Positions 6,815-16,460 of a stretch of DNA of 64,000 nt are shown here, one piece after another; position 1 is the stretch's first letter; each line of letters starts with the position of its first letter. A program made the position numbers and the translations under genes. The notes under the pieces are model-generated. The model was given only the letters and a program-made list of their open reading frames with translations, was not told the origin of the DNA and made no database searches. Source of the DNA: Aurantiacibacter sediminis (GTDB taxonomy: Bacteria > Pseudomonadota > Alphaproteobacteria > Sphingomonadales > Sphingomonadaceae); contig NZ_JAEANY010000003.1 of assembly GCF_016019885.1 (NCBI RefSeq), forward strand, positions 62,001 through 126,000. The letters are read 5' to 3'.

Positions 6815-9367
6815 TTACTTTTTTGCAGCCGCCTTCTTTTTGGCCGGTGCCTTTTTCTTCGCGGCAGGTTTCTTCTTGGCAGGAGCCTTTCGTTTCTTTT
6901 TCGCAGGCCCTTTGGCCGCTTTTTCCGCGATCAGGGCGAGCGCCTCATCCAGCGTCAGGCTGTCCTTGTCCTTATCCTTCGGGATCGTCGCATTGACATT
7001 GCCGTCGGTAACATACGCACCATAGCGACCATCCATCAGCTTCACGTCGTCGCCCGCCTCGGTCTTTCCGAACACTTTTAACGGTTCGCGGCTGCCCCGC
7101 CCGCGCCCGCCTTTGCTGGCGGCTTCGGCGAGCATGGTGACGGCTGCATTCATCCCGACATCGAAGACATCGCGCGTGCCTGACAGTTTCGCATATTTGC
7201 CGTCATGTCGAAGATATGGACCGTAGCGACCGATAGCCGCTTCGATGTCCTTGCCGGTTTCCGGGTGCTGACCAACGATGCGCGGCAGACCGAGCAGCTT
7301 CACCGCCCATTCGAGATCGAAATCATCGAGGTCCTTCGGAATTGAGGCGCGCTTGGCTTCCTTGCCCTCTCCGATCTGCACATAGGGGCCGAAGCGTCCC
7401 GACTTGCGTTCGATGACTTCACCCGTTTCGGGGTGTTCGCCCATCGCGCCGTCGTCTGATCCGTCATCCTTGCCGGGTTGGCCGAATTTCCGGCGGAATG
7501 TACATTCCGGATAATTGTCGCAGCCGATAAAGGCGCCGTAGCGGCCGCCGCGCAGATGGAGTTCGCCGCCATCGCGCCCCTGCTCTGCACACAGCGGGCA
7601 CCAGCGCGGCGCATGGCCATCCTCGCGTTCGGGGAAGAGAAAGTCGGACAGGAATTCATCGAGCACTTCGGTCACTTCCGAAGGCTGACGCTCCATCACT
7701 TCATCGCTCTTCGGTTTGAAGTCTCGCCAGAAATTGCTCAGCAATGTCTTGTATTCAGCGCGGCCGCCGGAGACATCGTCAAGCTCCTCTTCCATCTCCG
7801 CCGTAAAGTCGTAGGCGACATAGCGCGGGAAAAAGCGTTCGAGAAATGCTGTTAGCAGGCGGCCAGAATCCTCTGCGAAGAAACGGTTTTTCTCCATGCG
7901 CACGTAATCGCGATCACGCAGCGTCTGGATTGTCGAGGCATAGGTCGAAGGCCGCCCGATGCCGAGTTCTTCAAGCCGTTTGACGAGGCTAGCTTCGGAG
8001 AAGCGCGGCGGTGGCTGGGTGAAGTGCTGGACCGCTTCGACCGCTTTCTTCGCCGGGCTATCGCCCTTGCGCATCACCGGCAGCAGATTGTCATCGTCGC
8101 TGTCCGATTTGTCGTCGAAGCTTTCTGAATACACCGCAAGGAAACCGGGGAATTTCACCACCTGCCCGGTCGCGCGCAGTTCATGCTTGCCAGTCGGATC
8201 GCGCATGGTGACGGTGGTGCGCTCAAGCTGGGCGGTCGCCATCTGGCTCGCCATCGCGCGCTTGTAGATCAGATCGTAAAGCTTCGCCTCGTCACCAGAG
8301 CCCGCGCGATCGCGGCTGAAATTGGTAGGACGGATCGCTTCGTGCGCTTCTTGCGCGTTTTTCGCCTTCGACTGATAGAAGCGCGGCTTTTCCGGACGAT
8401 ACTCCTCTGAGAAACGCTCCGAAATCGCATCGCGCGCAGCCATGATGGCGCTCATGTCCATTTGCACACCGTCGGTACGCATGTAGGTGATCGCGCCTGC
8501 CTCATACAGAGATTGCGCACAGCGCATCGTGTGGCTGGCGGAGTAACCGAGCTTGCGCGCCGCTTCCTGCTGCAAGGTCGACGTGGTGAATGGCGGCGCG
8601 GGGCTGCGCTTGAGCGGTTTGGTCTCGACCTCTTCCACTGTGAAGCGGCCGTCCTCGACAGCTTTTTTCGCAGCGTCGGCAGTGCCCTTGTCGCCGATGG
8701 AAAGCCGCTCCAGCTTCTTGCCGTCATAGCGCACCAAACGGCCATCGAATGCCGTTCCATCGTGCTCCATCTTGGCCGTGACCGACCAATACTCGTCCGC
8801 CTTGAAGACTTCGATTTCGCGTTCGCGCTCACAGATCAGGCGCAGCGCGACCGACTGCACACGTCCCGCCGATTTCGCACCAGGCAGCTTGCGCCACAGC
8901 ACCGGGCTGAGCGTAAAGCCAAAAAGGTAGTCCAGCGCGCGGCGACCAAGGTAAGCGTCGATCAGGTCCTGATCGAGCTCGCGCGGCGATTTCATCGCTT
9001 CGGTCACCGCCTGCTTGGTGATTGCGTTGAACGTTACCCGCTCGACATTGGACGGCAGTGCCTTGCGCTTTTTCAGCAGCTCGAGAACGTGCCAGCTGAT
9101 CGCTTCGCCTTCACGGTCAGGGTCGGTCGCCAGAATCAGGCGATCACTGTCCTTCGCCGCATCGGCGATGGCTTTTACCTGTTTGCGATTGCGCTGGTCG
9201 GAATAGACCTCCCAATCCATCGCAAATTCCTCGTCCGGGCGCACGCTCCCATCCTTGGGCGGCAAATCGCGGACGTGGCCATAGCTAGCGAGAACCTTAA
9301 AGTCCTTGCCCAGATATTTCTCGATGGTTTTCGCCTTGGCTGGCGATTCTACGATGACAAGTTGCAT
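6815..9367 (-). CDS. topA: DNA topoisomerase I
   Basis: Type IA topoisomerase that relaxes negative supercoils. 850 residues. The Toprim domain starts at residue 1 (LVIVESPAKAKTIEKYL) with the acidic triad in TDPDREGEA near 80. The active-site Tyr lies in GAITYMRTDG near 297. One four-Cys zinc ribbon follows (CPLC then CDNYPEC, around 590-625), then TopoC repeats (FGPYVQIGEG, YGPYLRHDGK, YGAYVTDG). The tail of about 30 residues is almost only Lys/Ala/Pro, typical of alphaproteobacterial TopA and probably a non-specific DNA contact. It lies in a plsY-dprA-membrane protein-topA run on the minus strand. Confidence 0.97.
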   Translation of the reverse strand: MQLVIVESPAKAKTIEKYLGKDFKVLASYGHVRDLPPKDGSVRPDEEFAMDWEVYSDQRNRKQVKAIADAAKDSDRLILATDPDREGEAISWHVLELLKKRKALPSNVERVTFNAITKQAVTEAMKSPRELDQDLIDAYLGRRALDYLFGFTLSPVLWRKLPGAKSAGRVQSVALRLICEREREIEVFKADEYWSVTAKMEHDGTAFDGRLVRYDGKKLERLSIGDKGTADAAKKAVEDGRFTVEEVETKPLKRSPAPPFTTSTLQQEAARKLGYSASHTMRCAQSLYEAGAITYMRTDGVQMDMSAIMAARDAISERFSEEYRPEKPRFYQSKAKNAQEAHEAIRPTNFSRDRAGSGDEAKLYDLIYKRAMASQMATAQLERTTVTMRDPTGKHELRATGQVVKFPGFLAVYSESFDDKSDSDDDNLLPVMRKGDSPAKKAVEAVQHFTQPPPRFSEASLVKRLEELGIGRPSTYASTIQTLRDRDYVRMEKNRFFAEDSGRLLTAFLERFFPRYVAYDFTAEMEEELDDVSGGRAEYKTLLSNFWRDFKPKSDEVMERQPSEVTEVLDEFLSDFLFPEREDGHAPRWCPLCAEQGRDGGELHLRGGRYGAFIGCDNYPECTFRRKFGQPGKDDGSDDGAMGEHPETGEVIERKSGRFGPYVQIGEGKEAKRASIPKDLDDFDLEWAVKLLGLPRIVGQHPETGKDIEAAIGRYGPYLRHDGKYAKLSGTRDVFDVGMNAAVTMLAEAASKGGRGRGSREPLKVFGKTEAGDDVKLMDGRYGAYVTDGNVNATIPKDKDKDSLTLDEALALIAEKAAKGPAKKKRKAPAKKKPAAKKKAPAKKKAAAKK

Positions 9368-9462
9368 GATGTCCTGACGGTGTCCCTACACGTGTACGTA
9401 CGCGCGAGGATGATGCGGGTTTCACGAGTTCGTCAAGCGGGTGAAGCGCAGACGCTGCAAAA

Positions 9463-10119
9463 TCAAGAGAAGACTTCGGACAGCGTCGCCGTCTCGTCAC
9501 TTAACTTCTCGTAAGCTGCCATCGAAAGGCCAGCGAGCATCACCGGCAGTACGTGCACCCATATCCAGATTAGGTCGTCGGTAAAGTAAATTCCGGCGAG
9601 CTCTGCCAAGGCCGTCAGCACACCGAAGGCGATAATCCAGACGGTGCAGATCAGCGTGGCAGCAAGCGTCAGATGAACGGTGTTATTGTAGCTCGCGCGC
9701 CAGCTATCGCCGATAGCCTCGATCAAGTTCTGCCGCCGCGCGACGAGGAAAGTCGGCGCCATGATCCATTTGCCGATCAGGATCAGGCCCGGAATGACGA
9801 AGAAGTTGAGACCGATTGAAATGGGGATGGACAGCAGCACGGCCAATACGGCGAACTCGACTGTCCGCCAGCCGCTGTCATGCATCATCCCGGCTTTGCG
9901 CAGCATCGCCTGATACAGCATGTATTGCGCGACGAAATAGCCGGCCAGCACAGCGAGCATGAAAAGAAAGTCAGGAATGAGGCTGTTCGTGGGCAGCAAG
10001 GTTAGCGCGGCAAAGATCAGGAAATATATCGCCAGCTCACGCTTGATTGTGCCGAGCGCGCGAAAAGCCCCACCGAGCAATTCGCCGACATTCGCCTGCT
10101 TTTCCTGGATAAACGCCAT
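9463..10119 (-). CDS. Multi-pass membrane protein of unknown function
   Basis: 218 residues with about five or six hydrophobic segments (for example YFLIFAALTLL, LAVLAGYFVAQYML, VLLSIPISIGLNFFVIPGL). An N-terminal stretch FIQEKQANVGELLGGAFRAL resembles the cytoplasmic start of poorly characterised membrane proteins related to the glycerophosphodiesterase membrane-domain fold. That is a loose resemblance only. It lies between dprA and topA on the same strand with 24- and 95-base gaps, so co-transcription is likely. No catalytic motif is visible. Confidence 0.7.
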   Translation of the reverse strand: MAFIQEKQANVGELLGGAFRALGTIKRELAIYFLIFAALTLLPTNSLIPDFLFMLAVLAGYFVAQYMLYQAMLRKAGMMHDSGWRTVEFAVLAVLLSIPISIGLNFFVIPGLILIGKWIMAPTFLVARRQNLIEAIGDSWRASYNNTVHLTLAATLICTVWIIAFGVLTALAELAGIYFTDDLIWIWVHVLPVMLAGLSMAAYEKLSDETATLSEVFS

Positions 10120-10143
10120 TTTCGCCGACCCACACCAATCCGC

Positions 10144-11268
10144 TCAGCCGACAAGGCTGACGCGTCCGGCTGCATGTCTGACGAGTTTTCCTGCGATCTC
10201 AAGCTCCAGGAGCGCCATTTGCACAGCGCCGGCGCTTTCGCCGGATTGGCGGATCAGCTCATCCACGGCGACGGGAGCGGTGGTGAGCATGCTGGCGATA
10301 TCGGCGCTGTCGGTGCTTTCATCTGCCTCGAAATCGAGAAAATCTGCGGTGTGAACGGGTTCGCGGAAGCGCGAGCGTGGCACGCCATCGAAGCCGGAAA
10401 GCAGCTCCACCACATCCTCTGCCGATTGCACCAGGACAGCGCCTTCGCGGATCAGGTGGTTGCAGCCCTGACTGCGCGCTTCGAGCGGACTTCCTGGGAT
10501 TGCCATGACTTCGCGCCCCGCTTCGCCCGCTAATCTCGCGGTGATGAGCGACCCTGAGCGCGGCGCCGCTTCGACCACAAGCGTACCGATGGCGAGCCCT
10601 GCGATGATGCGATTGCGCTTCGGGAAGTGCTGGCCGCGCGGCTGCGTACCCGGCGCCTCTTCTGCGATGAGCAAGGCATCGCTGGCGATCTGCTCCTGCA
10701 ATTTGGCGTGCTGCGGCGGATAGGCGATGTCGATTCCGCTGGCGATCACCCCGATGGTGTGCGGCATCGCGCCTTCGTGGCAAGCACCGTCGATTCCTCG
10801 GGCGAGACCGGAAACGACGGTGAAGCCCGCCTCTCCCAACTCACGAGAAAAATCGCGCGCCAATTTTACCGCTGCGGCAGAGGCATTGCGTGCACCGACC
10901 ATCGCGACGCATGGCTTTGCCGCCAAGGCCATATCGCCCCGAACGGTGATGATCGGCGGCGCTCCATCGATTTCTGCAAGCAGAGCCGGATAATCGGGGC
11001 TGTCATGAAAAACATAGCGCGCCCCGGCCCCGCGCGCGACGCTGACTTCGTTTTCGATCCGTACACGAGGCGCAGGCTTGTAGTCGCGCTTCGCCCCGCG
11101 CTGAGCGAGGTCGGGCAAAGCCTCCAGCGCTTGCACCGCCTTACCGAAGCGTTTGAGAAGCTGGAAATAGGTGACCGGGCCGATATTGGCGGAGCGCAGC
11201 AGGCGAATGCGGGCGAACGCCTCTTCCTGCGAAATCCGCTCCGGATTGGTAGTCACCGCTTCGCTCAC
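10144..11268 (-). CDS. dprA: DNA-processing protein DprA
   Basis: Binds incoming single-stranded DNA during natural transformation and loads RecA. 374 residues. The Rossmann-like core is visible: VAMVGARNASAAA, VVSGLARGIDGACHEGA, GTIGVIASGID-type turn, and ITARLAGEAGREVMAIPGSP. A C-terminal winged-helix-like domain (TTAPVAVDELIRQSGESAGAV) is also present. The start overlaps the plsY stop (ATGA). plsY-dprA-topA is a common order in sphingomonads. Other competence genes are not in the window, so transformation is not proven. Confidence 0.94.
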   Translation of the reverse strand: MSEAVTTNPERISQEEAFARIRLLRSANIGPVTYFQLLKRFGKAVQALEALPDLAQRGAKRDYKPAPRVRIENEVSVARGAGARYVFHDSPDYPALLAEIDGAPPIITVRGDMALAAKPCVAMVGARNASAAAVKLARDFSRELGEAGFTVVSGLARGIDGACHEGAMPHTIGVIASGIDIAYPPQHAKLQEQIASDALLIAEEAPGTQPRGQHFPKRNRIIAGLAIGTLVVEAAPRSGSLITARLAGEAGREVMAIPGSPLEARSQGCNHLIREGAVLVQSAEDVVELLSGFDGVPRSRFREPVHTADFLDFEADESTDSADIASMLTTAPVAVDELIRQSGESAGAVQMALLELEIAGKLVRHAAGRVSLVG

Positions 11269-11876
11269 GTCTTGCTGCCGACTTTCGGTTCCTCACCGCG
11301 CATCAGCCGCCCGATATTGGCGCGGTGCAGCCAGATAATGAGGACGGCAATGGCTGCGAGGACGGTGATGAAATGCTCGTAGCCCAGCACAGCTGCGGCG
11401 ATAGCAGCGGCGCAAACCGCGCTCATTCCGGCGACGGAACTGATGCGGAAGATGGCCAGCACGGCAATCCACACCAAGGCATAGGCAAGGCCGATGGGCC
11501 AGGCGAGGCCAAAGCTGACGCCTGCATTTGTCGCAACGCCCTTCCCGCCCTTGAAGCCTAGCCAGACCGGGAAGCAGTGACCCAGAACAGCTCCGATGGC
11601 CGCGAGCGGAACCGGCCCCCATGATGCTTCTGGCAGCGAAGTGCCTTGATCAAAGATTGCTAAAGCAATCAGCACTGGCACCAGCCCCTTGGCGAAATCG
11701 AGCAGGAGCGTCGCCGCTGCGAGCCATTTGCTGCCCGTCCGCAGGACATTGGTAGCGCCGATATTGCCCGATCCGATCGAGCGGATATCGCCTTTGCCAG
11801 CGGCTTTTGCGAGCAGCAGACCGAAGGGTATCGAGCCCGAGATGTAACCGAGCAGCAAAGCGAGCACATGATCCAT
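11265..11876 (-). CDS. plsY: Acyl-phosphate:glycerol-3-phosphate acyltransferase PlsY
   Basis: Inner-membrane enzyme that transfers an acyl group from acyl-phosphate to glycerol 3-phosphate, the first step of phospholipid synthesis. 203 residues with five or more membrane segments and the three conserved loops: GSIPFGLLLA, GSGNIGATNVLR and GHCFPVWLGFKGGKGVAT. The open frame continues 257 codons upstream, but that part is antisense to murI. The ATG at 11876 gives the standard N-terminus (MDHVLALLLGYISGSIPFG). It is the first gene of the plsY-dprA-topA run, divergent from murI. Confidence 0.96.
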   Translation of the reverse strand: MDHVLALLLGYISGSIPFGLLLAKAAGKGDIRSIGSGNIGATNVLRTGSKWLAAATLLLDFAKGLVPVLIALAIFDQGTSLPEASWGPVPLAAIGAVLGHCFPVWLGFKGGKGVATNAGVSFGLAWPIGLAYALVWIAVLAIFRISSVAGMSAVCAAAIAAAVLGYEHFITVLAAIAVLIIWLHRANIGRLMRGEEPKVGSKT

Positions 11877-11951
11877 GCGCAGGACCCTAGCCTTTCGCCA
11901 AACACTTGGGAAAGCCCAAACTTGTCGAAATCGGAGGAACCCATTACGCGC

Positions 11952-12755
11952 ATGAGCCACATGGAAATTCCCGCTTCCTCTCCCATTCTGCTGTTCGATT
12001 CCGGTCTGGGCGGGCTGTCGGTGCTGTCCGCCCTGCGAAAGACGCTGCCAGATGCGCCGGTAATCTACGCCGCAGACACTGCCGGCTTGCCCTATGGCGA
12101 GAAAAGCGAGGCAGAGATCGCAGCGCGGGTTGCAGGCCTGCTGGGCCGGATGAGCGAGCGATTTTACCCGCGCCTGATCTGCATTGCCTGCAACACCGCA
12201 TCGACCATAGCGCTCGGCATGGTGCGGGATGTGCTGCATGTCCCGATTGTCGGCACCGTCCCGGCGATCAAGCCAGCTGCTGCAATTACCAAGACAGGCA
12301 CGATCGGCCTCCTCGGCACGGCTGCAACGATACGTCAGCGATATGTCGACGACCTTGAAGCGAAGTTTGCTCAGGACAAACGCCTGATCCGCCACGCCGC
12401 GCCTGAGCTGGTCGGGGCTGCCGAAGCCAAGCTGCGCGGCCATACGCCGGACGTGGCTATCTTCGAGCGCGCCATCGCGGGGATGAAAGCCACTACCGAT
12501 GGAGTGGAAATCGACACAGTGGTGCTCGCCTGCACGCACTTCCCGCTTGTGCAGGCGGAACTGGCCGCGCAGATGAAAGTTGGCGTGCAGTTCATCGATG
12601 GCGCAGAGGGCATTGCGAAGCGCATCGCATCGCTTACTCAGGGACAAACATTTGAGCGAAGCGATGCCGACAAAGCAGTCGTGACCGGCGCGGTGGATGA
12701 CGCGCTCCCAGCCGCTCTTGCTCCCTACGGCATCGGCAGCGTTACGCAGTTCTGA
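11952..12755 (+). CDS. murI: Glutamate racemase
   Basis: Makes D-glutamate for peptidoglycan from L-glutamate. 267 residues. Both catalytic cysteines are in context: the first in CIACNTAST, the second in [11 protein letters not shown]. The N-terminal substrate loop [13 protein letters not shown] is also present. The frame begins at 11868, but ATG at 11952 follows GGAGG-like sequence (11933-11938) and matches the family N-terminus. It is divergent from plsY and followed by hemA on the same strand after 158 bases. Confidence 0.95.
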   Translation: MSHMEIPASSPILLFDSGLGGLSVLSALRKTLPDAPVIYAADTAGLPYGEKSEAEIAARVAGLLGRMSERFYPRLICIACNTASTIALGMVRDVLHVPIVGTVPAIKPAAAITKTGTIGLLGTAATIRQRYVDDLEAKFAQDKRLIRHAAPELVGAAEAKLRGHTPDVAIFERAIAGMKATTDGVEIDTVVLACTHFPLVQAELAAQMKVGVQFIDGAEGIAKRIASLTQGQTFERSDADKAVVTGAVDDALPAALAPYGIGSVTQF

Positions 12756-12913
12756 TACGTGTTTTCGGGCAGGTGTGGATGCGCCTCCCCTCGGAGCTGC
12801 GATTTGTTGAGAATCCCTCGCAAACTTCGCCCTTCAAACACCCGCGATGTTTGACTAAGTGGCATTCGCAAATGGCCGTGCCCGCTACGCACGGCGCCGT
12901 TTGGACGCTGACC
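12756..12913 (+). other. hemA leader region with a 7-bp hairpin
   Basis: 158 bases without a gene. GCCGTGC (12875-12881) and GCACGGC (12889-12895) form a perfect hairpin 18 bases before the hemA start. A TTGACT (12851-12856) could be a -35 element but has no convincing -10. No FNR/FixK-type TTGAT-N4-ATCAA box is visible. Confidence 0.3.
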
Positions 12914-14134
12914 TTGAATTACGATCAGATTTTCGATTCCGCGATTGACCGCCTTCACACCGAAGGTCGGTACCGTGTGTTTATCGATATTCTGCGTAAC
13001 AAGGGCGCATTCCCGAATGCGCGCTGCTTTGCAGGGCATAATGGCCCGAAGCCCATCACCGTGTGGTGCTCAAACGATTACCTGGCAATGGGCCAGCACC
13101 CGAAGGTCATCGGCGCGATGGAAGAGGCGCTGCACGATGTTGGCGCAGGCTCCGGCGGCACGCGTAACATCGGCGGCAACACGCATTACCATGTCCAGCT
13201 GGAGCAGGAACTGGCACAGCTTCACGGCAAGGAAGCCGCGCTGCTTTTCACCAGCGGATATGTCTCGAACGACGCCACGCTGTCGACGCTCGCGAAGCTG
13301 CTGCCGGGCTGCATCATCTTCTCCGATGAGTTGAACCATGCGAGCATGATCGCCGGGATCCGCAATTCAGGCTGCGAAAAGCGTGTTTTCCGGCACAATG
13401 ACCTCGCCCATCTCGAAGAGCTGTTGGCCGCTGAAGATCACGATACGCCCAAGGTCATTGCATTCGAAAGCGTATATTCGATGGATGGCGATGTCGCGCC
13501 GATCCACGCGATTTGCGACCTCGCAGAGAAGTACAACGCCCTCACCTATATCGACGAGGTGCACGCTGTCGGCATGTATGGCGATCACGGCGGCGGCATT
13601 TCGGAGAGAGACGAGGCAGCGCACCGCATCGACCTGATCGAAGGTACGCTGGGCAAGGCGTTCGGCGTCATGGGCGGCTATGTCGCCTCCAGCCAGAAAG
13701 TCATCGACTGCATTCGCTCCTACGCGCCCGGATTTATCTTCACCACCTCACTCAGCCCCGCGCTTGTTGCAGGCGTGCTGGCGGCCGTTCGCCACCTCAA
13801 GCAAAGCAGCGCAGAGCGCGAGGCACAGCAGGCCAATGCCGCGCTTCTGAAAAAGCATTTCCGCGATGCCGGACTGCCGGTGATGGACAGCACCACGCAT
13901 ATCGTCCCGCTGATGGTAGGCGATCCGGTGCGGGCGAAAAAGATCAGCGACATCCTGCTCGCCGAATACGGTGCATATGTGCAGCCGATCAACTTCCCCA
14001 CAGTGCCGCGCGGTACGGAGCGGCTGCGCTTCACGCCCGGCCCCGCCCATACCGAAGCGATGATGGCTGAGCTGACTGAAGCCCTTGTCGAAATCTGGGA
14101 TCGGCTCGAACTGGAATTGCGCGAAGCTGCGTAG
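12914..14134 (+). CDS. hemA: 5-aminolevulinate synthase
   Basis: PLP enzyme that condenses glycine and succinyl-CoA to 5-aminolevulinate, the entry to heme in alphaproteobacteria. 406 residues, the family length. [20 protein letters not shown] (substrate site), [11 protein letters not shown] (PLP contacts) and the Schiff-base Lys in [13 protein letters not shown] near residue 247 are all present. The frame is open further upstream, but TTG at 12914 gives the usual start ([15 protein letters not shown]) with a weak GGAC upstream. Heme made here serves the ccm operon at 55-60 kb. Confidence 0.95.
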   Translation: MNYDQIFDSAIDRLHTEGRYRVFIDILRNKGAFPNARCFAGHNGPKPITVWCSNDYLAMGQHPKVIGAMEEALHDVGAGSGGTRNIGGNTHYHVQLEQELAQLHGKEAALLFTSGYVSNDATLSTLAKLLPGCIIFSDELNHASMIAGIRNSGCEKRVFRHNDLAHLEELLAAEDHDTPKVIAFESVYSMDGDVAPIHAICDLAEKYNALTYIDEVHAVGMYGDHGGGISERDEAAHRIDLIEGTLGKAFGVMGGYVASSQKVIDCIRSYAPGFIFTTSLSPALVAGVLAAVRHLKQSSAEREAQQANAALLKKHFRDAGLPVMDSTTHIVPLMVGDPVRAKKISDILLAEYGAYVQPINFPTVPRGTERLRFTPGPAHTEAMMAELTEALVEIWDRLELELREAA

Positions 14135-14243
14135 TTTCGCGGTGGTGTTCGCCACCCAATCTTAAATCCATAGTAACCAAAATCCGCCATAATCGATGCA
14201 GAAGACCGGGAAACCCGGCGCAAAGGATAATCGCGGACGAATT

Positions 14244-16445
14244 ATGGCTGTTGGCAATCTGTTGAGAGGCTTTGGCGGATCGAGCGCCTCCAAGCCTGCT
14301 GCCCGCGTCGTTTCTGCCGAAGATGCCCAGCGCCGCCTCGAGATACTCGATGATTATGAGCGCACAGGGCTATCGTGGATCTGGGCGACAGACCAGGACG
14401 ATCGCCTGATCTACTTCTCTCCCAGCGCTGCCGAGCACTTGAAAGAGGGTCTGGACGAGCTTCTCGACAATCCGCTGGCCGAACTGTTCGAAATCGACCC
14501 CGACAATGCAGACCGCTCGGACCGACCGCTCAATTTCCAGCTTAAGGCCCGCAACAAGATTGCCGATTTGCCTGCACGCCTGATTGCCGAGCGTAGTATG
14601 GCCGCGGGCAAAGAGCGCTGGTGGGCACTTTCCGGCCATCCCAAATTCGACAAAAGCGGCAAATTCCTCGGCTATCGCGGCAGTGCGAAAGACATCACGC
14701 AGGCCTATCAGCGCGCACGCGAGGACTCGCGCCTTGCAGAATATGATTCGCTTACTGGCCTTGCCAATCGTCATCGCATGAACCGCAAGCTTGAGAGCAC
14801 TCTGGCCGCATACAAGAGCGCCAAAAGATCTTGCGCATTGATGATGATGGATCTCGACAAGTTCAAGCAGGTCAATGACACGATGGGTCACCCTGCCGGT
14901 GACGAATTGCTGCGGCAGGTCGCAGAGCGCTTGCGCGCAATCGTCGGTGACAGAGGCGAGATCGGTCGACTTGGCGGCGATGAATTCCAACTCATCCTGC
15001 CTGACATCGATGACCGCGGCACGCTGGGCGATCTGTCGGACAAGATCATCCAGATGCTGTCCTCCGCCTACCAGATCGATGGAAAGCGCGCGATCATCGG
15101 CGCTTCGGTGGGCATATCGGTTGCGCCCTATGATGGCGTCGAAGCCGAGGAAATCCTCAACAATGCCGACCTGGCGCTGTACGCCGCGAAGAATAGCGGA
15201 CGCGGCACGTATCGCTTCTATTCTGCCGATCTAAAAGGCGTTGAGCAGGAACGCAGCGAATTGCTCGACGATCTGCGCCAGGCGCTCGCCACGGACCAGC
15301 TCAATCTGCATTACCAGCCTGTCGTCCGAACATCGGACAATCATGTGGTCGGATTTGAAGCATTGATGCGCTGGGAGCATCCCGGTCGCGGCTTTGTCAG
15401 CCCCGGCGTGTTCATTCCCGCAGCCGAAGAAACGGACCTCATCAACCAGCTAGGCCAGTGGGCGCTGCGCCGCGCGTGCGAGGACGCAATGCAGTGGCCG
15501 GAAAAGGCGCGCGTCGCGGTGAATGTTTCGGCCAAGCAATTCGCCAATAAAGGCTTTCCGGCCATCGTGACGCAGGCGATCGCTGAGTCCGGCATTGATC
15601 CCGACCGCTTGGAATTGGAACTGACCGAAACCGTCTTCATGGGCGATACCGAAACGACCGATGCAACTTTCAAAACGCTAAAGGGCCTTGGCGTGCGGCT
15701 TGCGCTGGATGATTTCGGGACCGGTTATTCCTCGCTTAGTTATTTGCGGTCGGCCCCCTTCGACAAGATCAAGGTAGACAAGAGCTTCGTCGATACCTGC
15801 ACCCAGAAGAACGAGAACAGCTCGAAAATCATCACAGCTATCATCGGCCTGTCCAAGGCGCTCGGAATGGAAACGACGGTGGAAGGTGTCGAGGCCTTCG
15901 ATCAGCTCAAAGTCGTCTGCGACAAGGGCGCGCAATACGTTCAGGGCTGGATCTATTCCAAAGCCCTGCCGCAGGATCAGATTCTAGAAGGCATCGCCAC
16001 GGGCGGTTTCAAAATCGAACCCAATGGCCCGGAGACATACCGCCCGGAACGCCGCAGCGTTTTCCGCCGGATCGGCGTAATTCATGAAGATCATCGCTAT
16101 GATGCCGTCATGAAGGACCTGTCGCAGACCGGTTCGCTGATTGAAGGGCTCGTCGGCGTGCCCAAGGGAACGGGCCTCGTGCTCGATCTGGGTGCAGGAC
16201 AACTGGTCGTATGCACAGTGGCGCGATCGAAAGACGCGACTTTCGCTGTCGAATTCGAAACACCGCTGGTCAGCGATGGAGCCGGCGGCCTTGTGACCCG
16301 TCACCGTATCTCGCCCTACGCTCTCGCAGCTGCCGGAATGCCGCTCGCCGCGCTGCCGCCCGGCAATTACCCGCTTTCGCTAGGCGAAGAAGGCGCGCCG
16401 AAAAGCCAGCCGCAATTCATGCAGGTTACGGTTTCGAGGGCATAG
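14244..16445 (+). CDS. PAS-GGDEF-EAL-PilZ cyclic-di-GMP protein
   Basis: 733 residues from the ATG at 14244; an in-frame ATG at 14196 would add 16 residues. Order: PAS domain (about 35-160), GGDEF with RLGGDEFQLI (diguanylate cyclase signature intact), EAL with GFEALMRW, NVSAKQF, ELTETVF and LALDDFGTGYSSL (phosphodiesterase residues intact), then PilZ with RRSVFRR and DLSQTGSLIEG (c-di-GMP-binding RxxxR and D/NxSxxG). No membrane segment. It can therefore sense through PAS, make and degrade c-di-GMP, and bind it. Which activity dominates cannot be read from sequence. Confidence 0.93.
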   Translation: MAVGNLLRGFGGSSASKPAARVVSAEDAQRRLEILDDYERTGLSWIWATDQDDRLIYFSPSAAEHLKEGLDELLDNPLAELFEIDPDNADRSDRPLNFQLKARNKIADLPARLIAERSMAAGKERWWALSGHPKFDKSGKFLGYRGSAKDITQAYQRAREDSRLAEYDSLTGLANRHRMNRKLESTLAAYKSAKRSCALMMMDLDKFKQVNDTMGHPAGDELLRQVAERLRAIVGDRGEIGRLGGDEFQLILPDIDDRGTLGDLSDKIIQMLSSAYQIDGKRAIIGASVGISVAPYDGVEAEEILNNADLALYAAKNSGRGTYRFYSADLKGVEQERSELLDDLRQALATDQLNLHYQPVVRTSDNHVVGFEALMRWEHPGRGFVSPGVFIPAAEETDLINQLGQWALRRACEDAMQWPEKARVAVNVSAKQFANKGFPAIVTQAIAESGIDPDRLELELTETVFMGDTETTDATFKTLKGLGVRLALDDFGTGYSSLSYLRSAPFDKIKVDKSFVDTCTQKNENSSKIITAIIGLSKALGMETTVEGVEAFDQLKVVCDKGAQYVQGWIYSKALPQDQILEGIATGGFKIEPNGPETYRPERRSVFRRIGVIHEDHRYDAVMKDLSQTGSLIEGLVGVPKGTGLVLDLGAGQLVVCTVARSKDATFAVEFETPLVSDGAGGLVTRHRISPYALAAAGMPLAALPPGNYPLSLGEEGAPKSQPQFMQVTVSRA

Positions 16446-16460
16446 CTCCCTCGCTTGGCC

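Noticed and set aside
8462-9514. 350-codon plus-strand frame opposite topA
   Set aside because: Shadow of the high-GC topA gene; no domain or ribosome site.
11877-12647. Upstream 257-codon extension of the plsY reading frame
   Set aside because: It is antisense to murI, with low-complexity Arg/Ala/Gly composition and no family match. The PlsY N-terminus begins at 11876.
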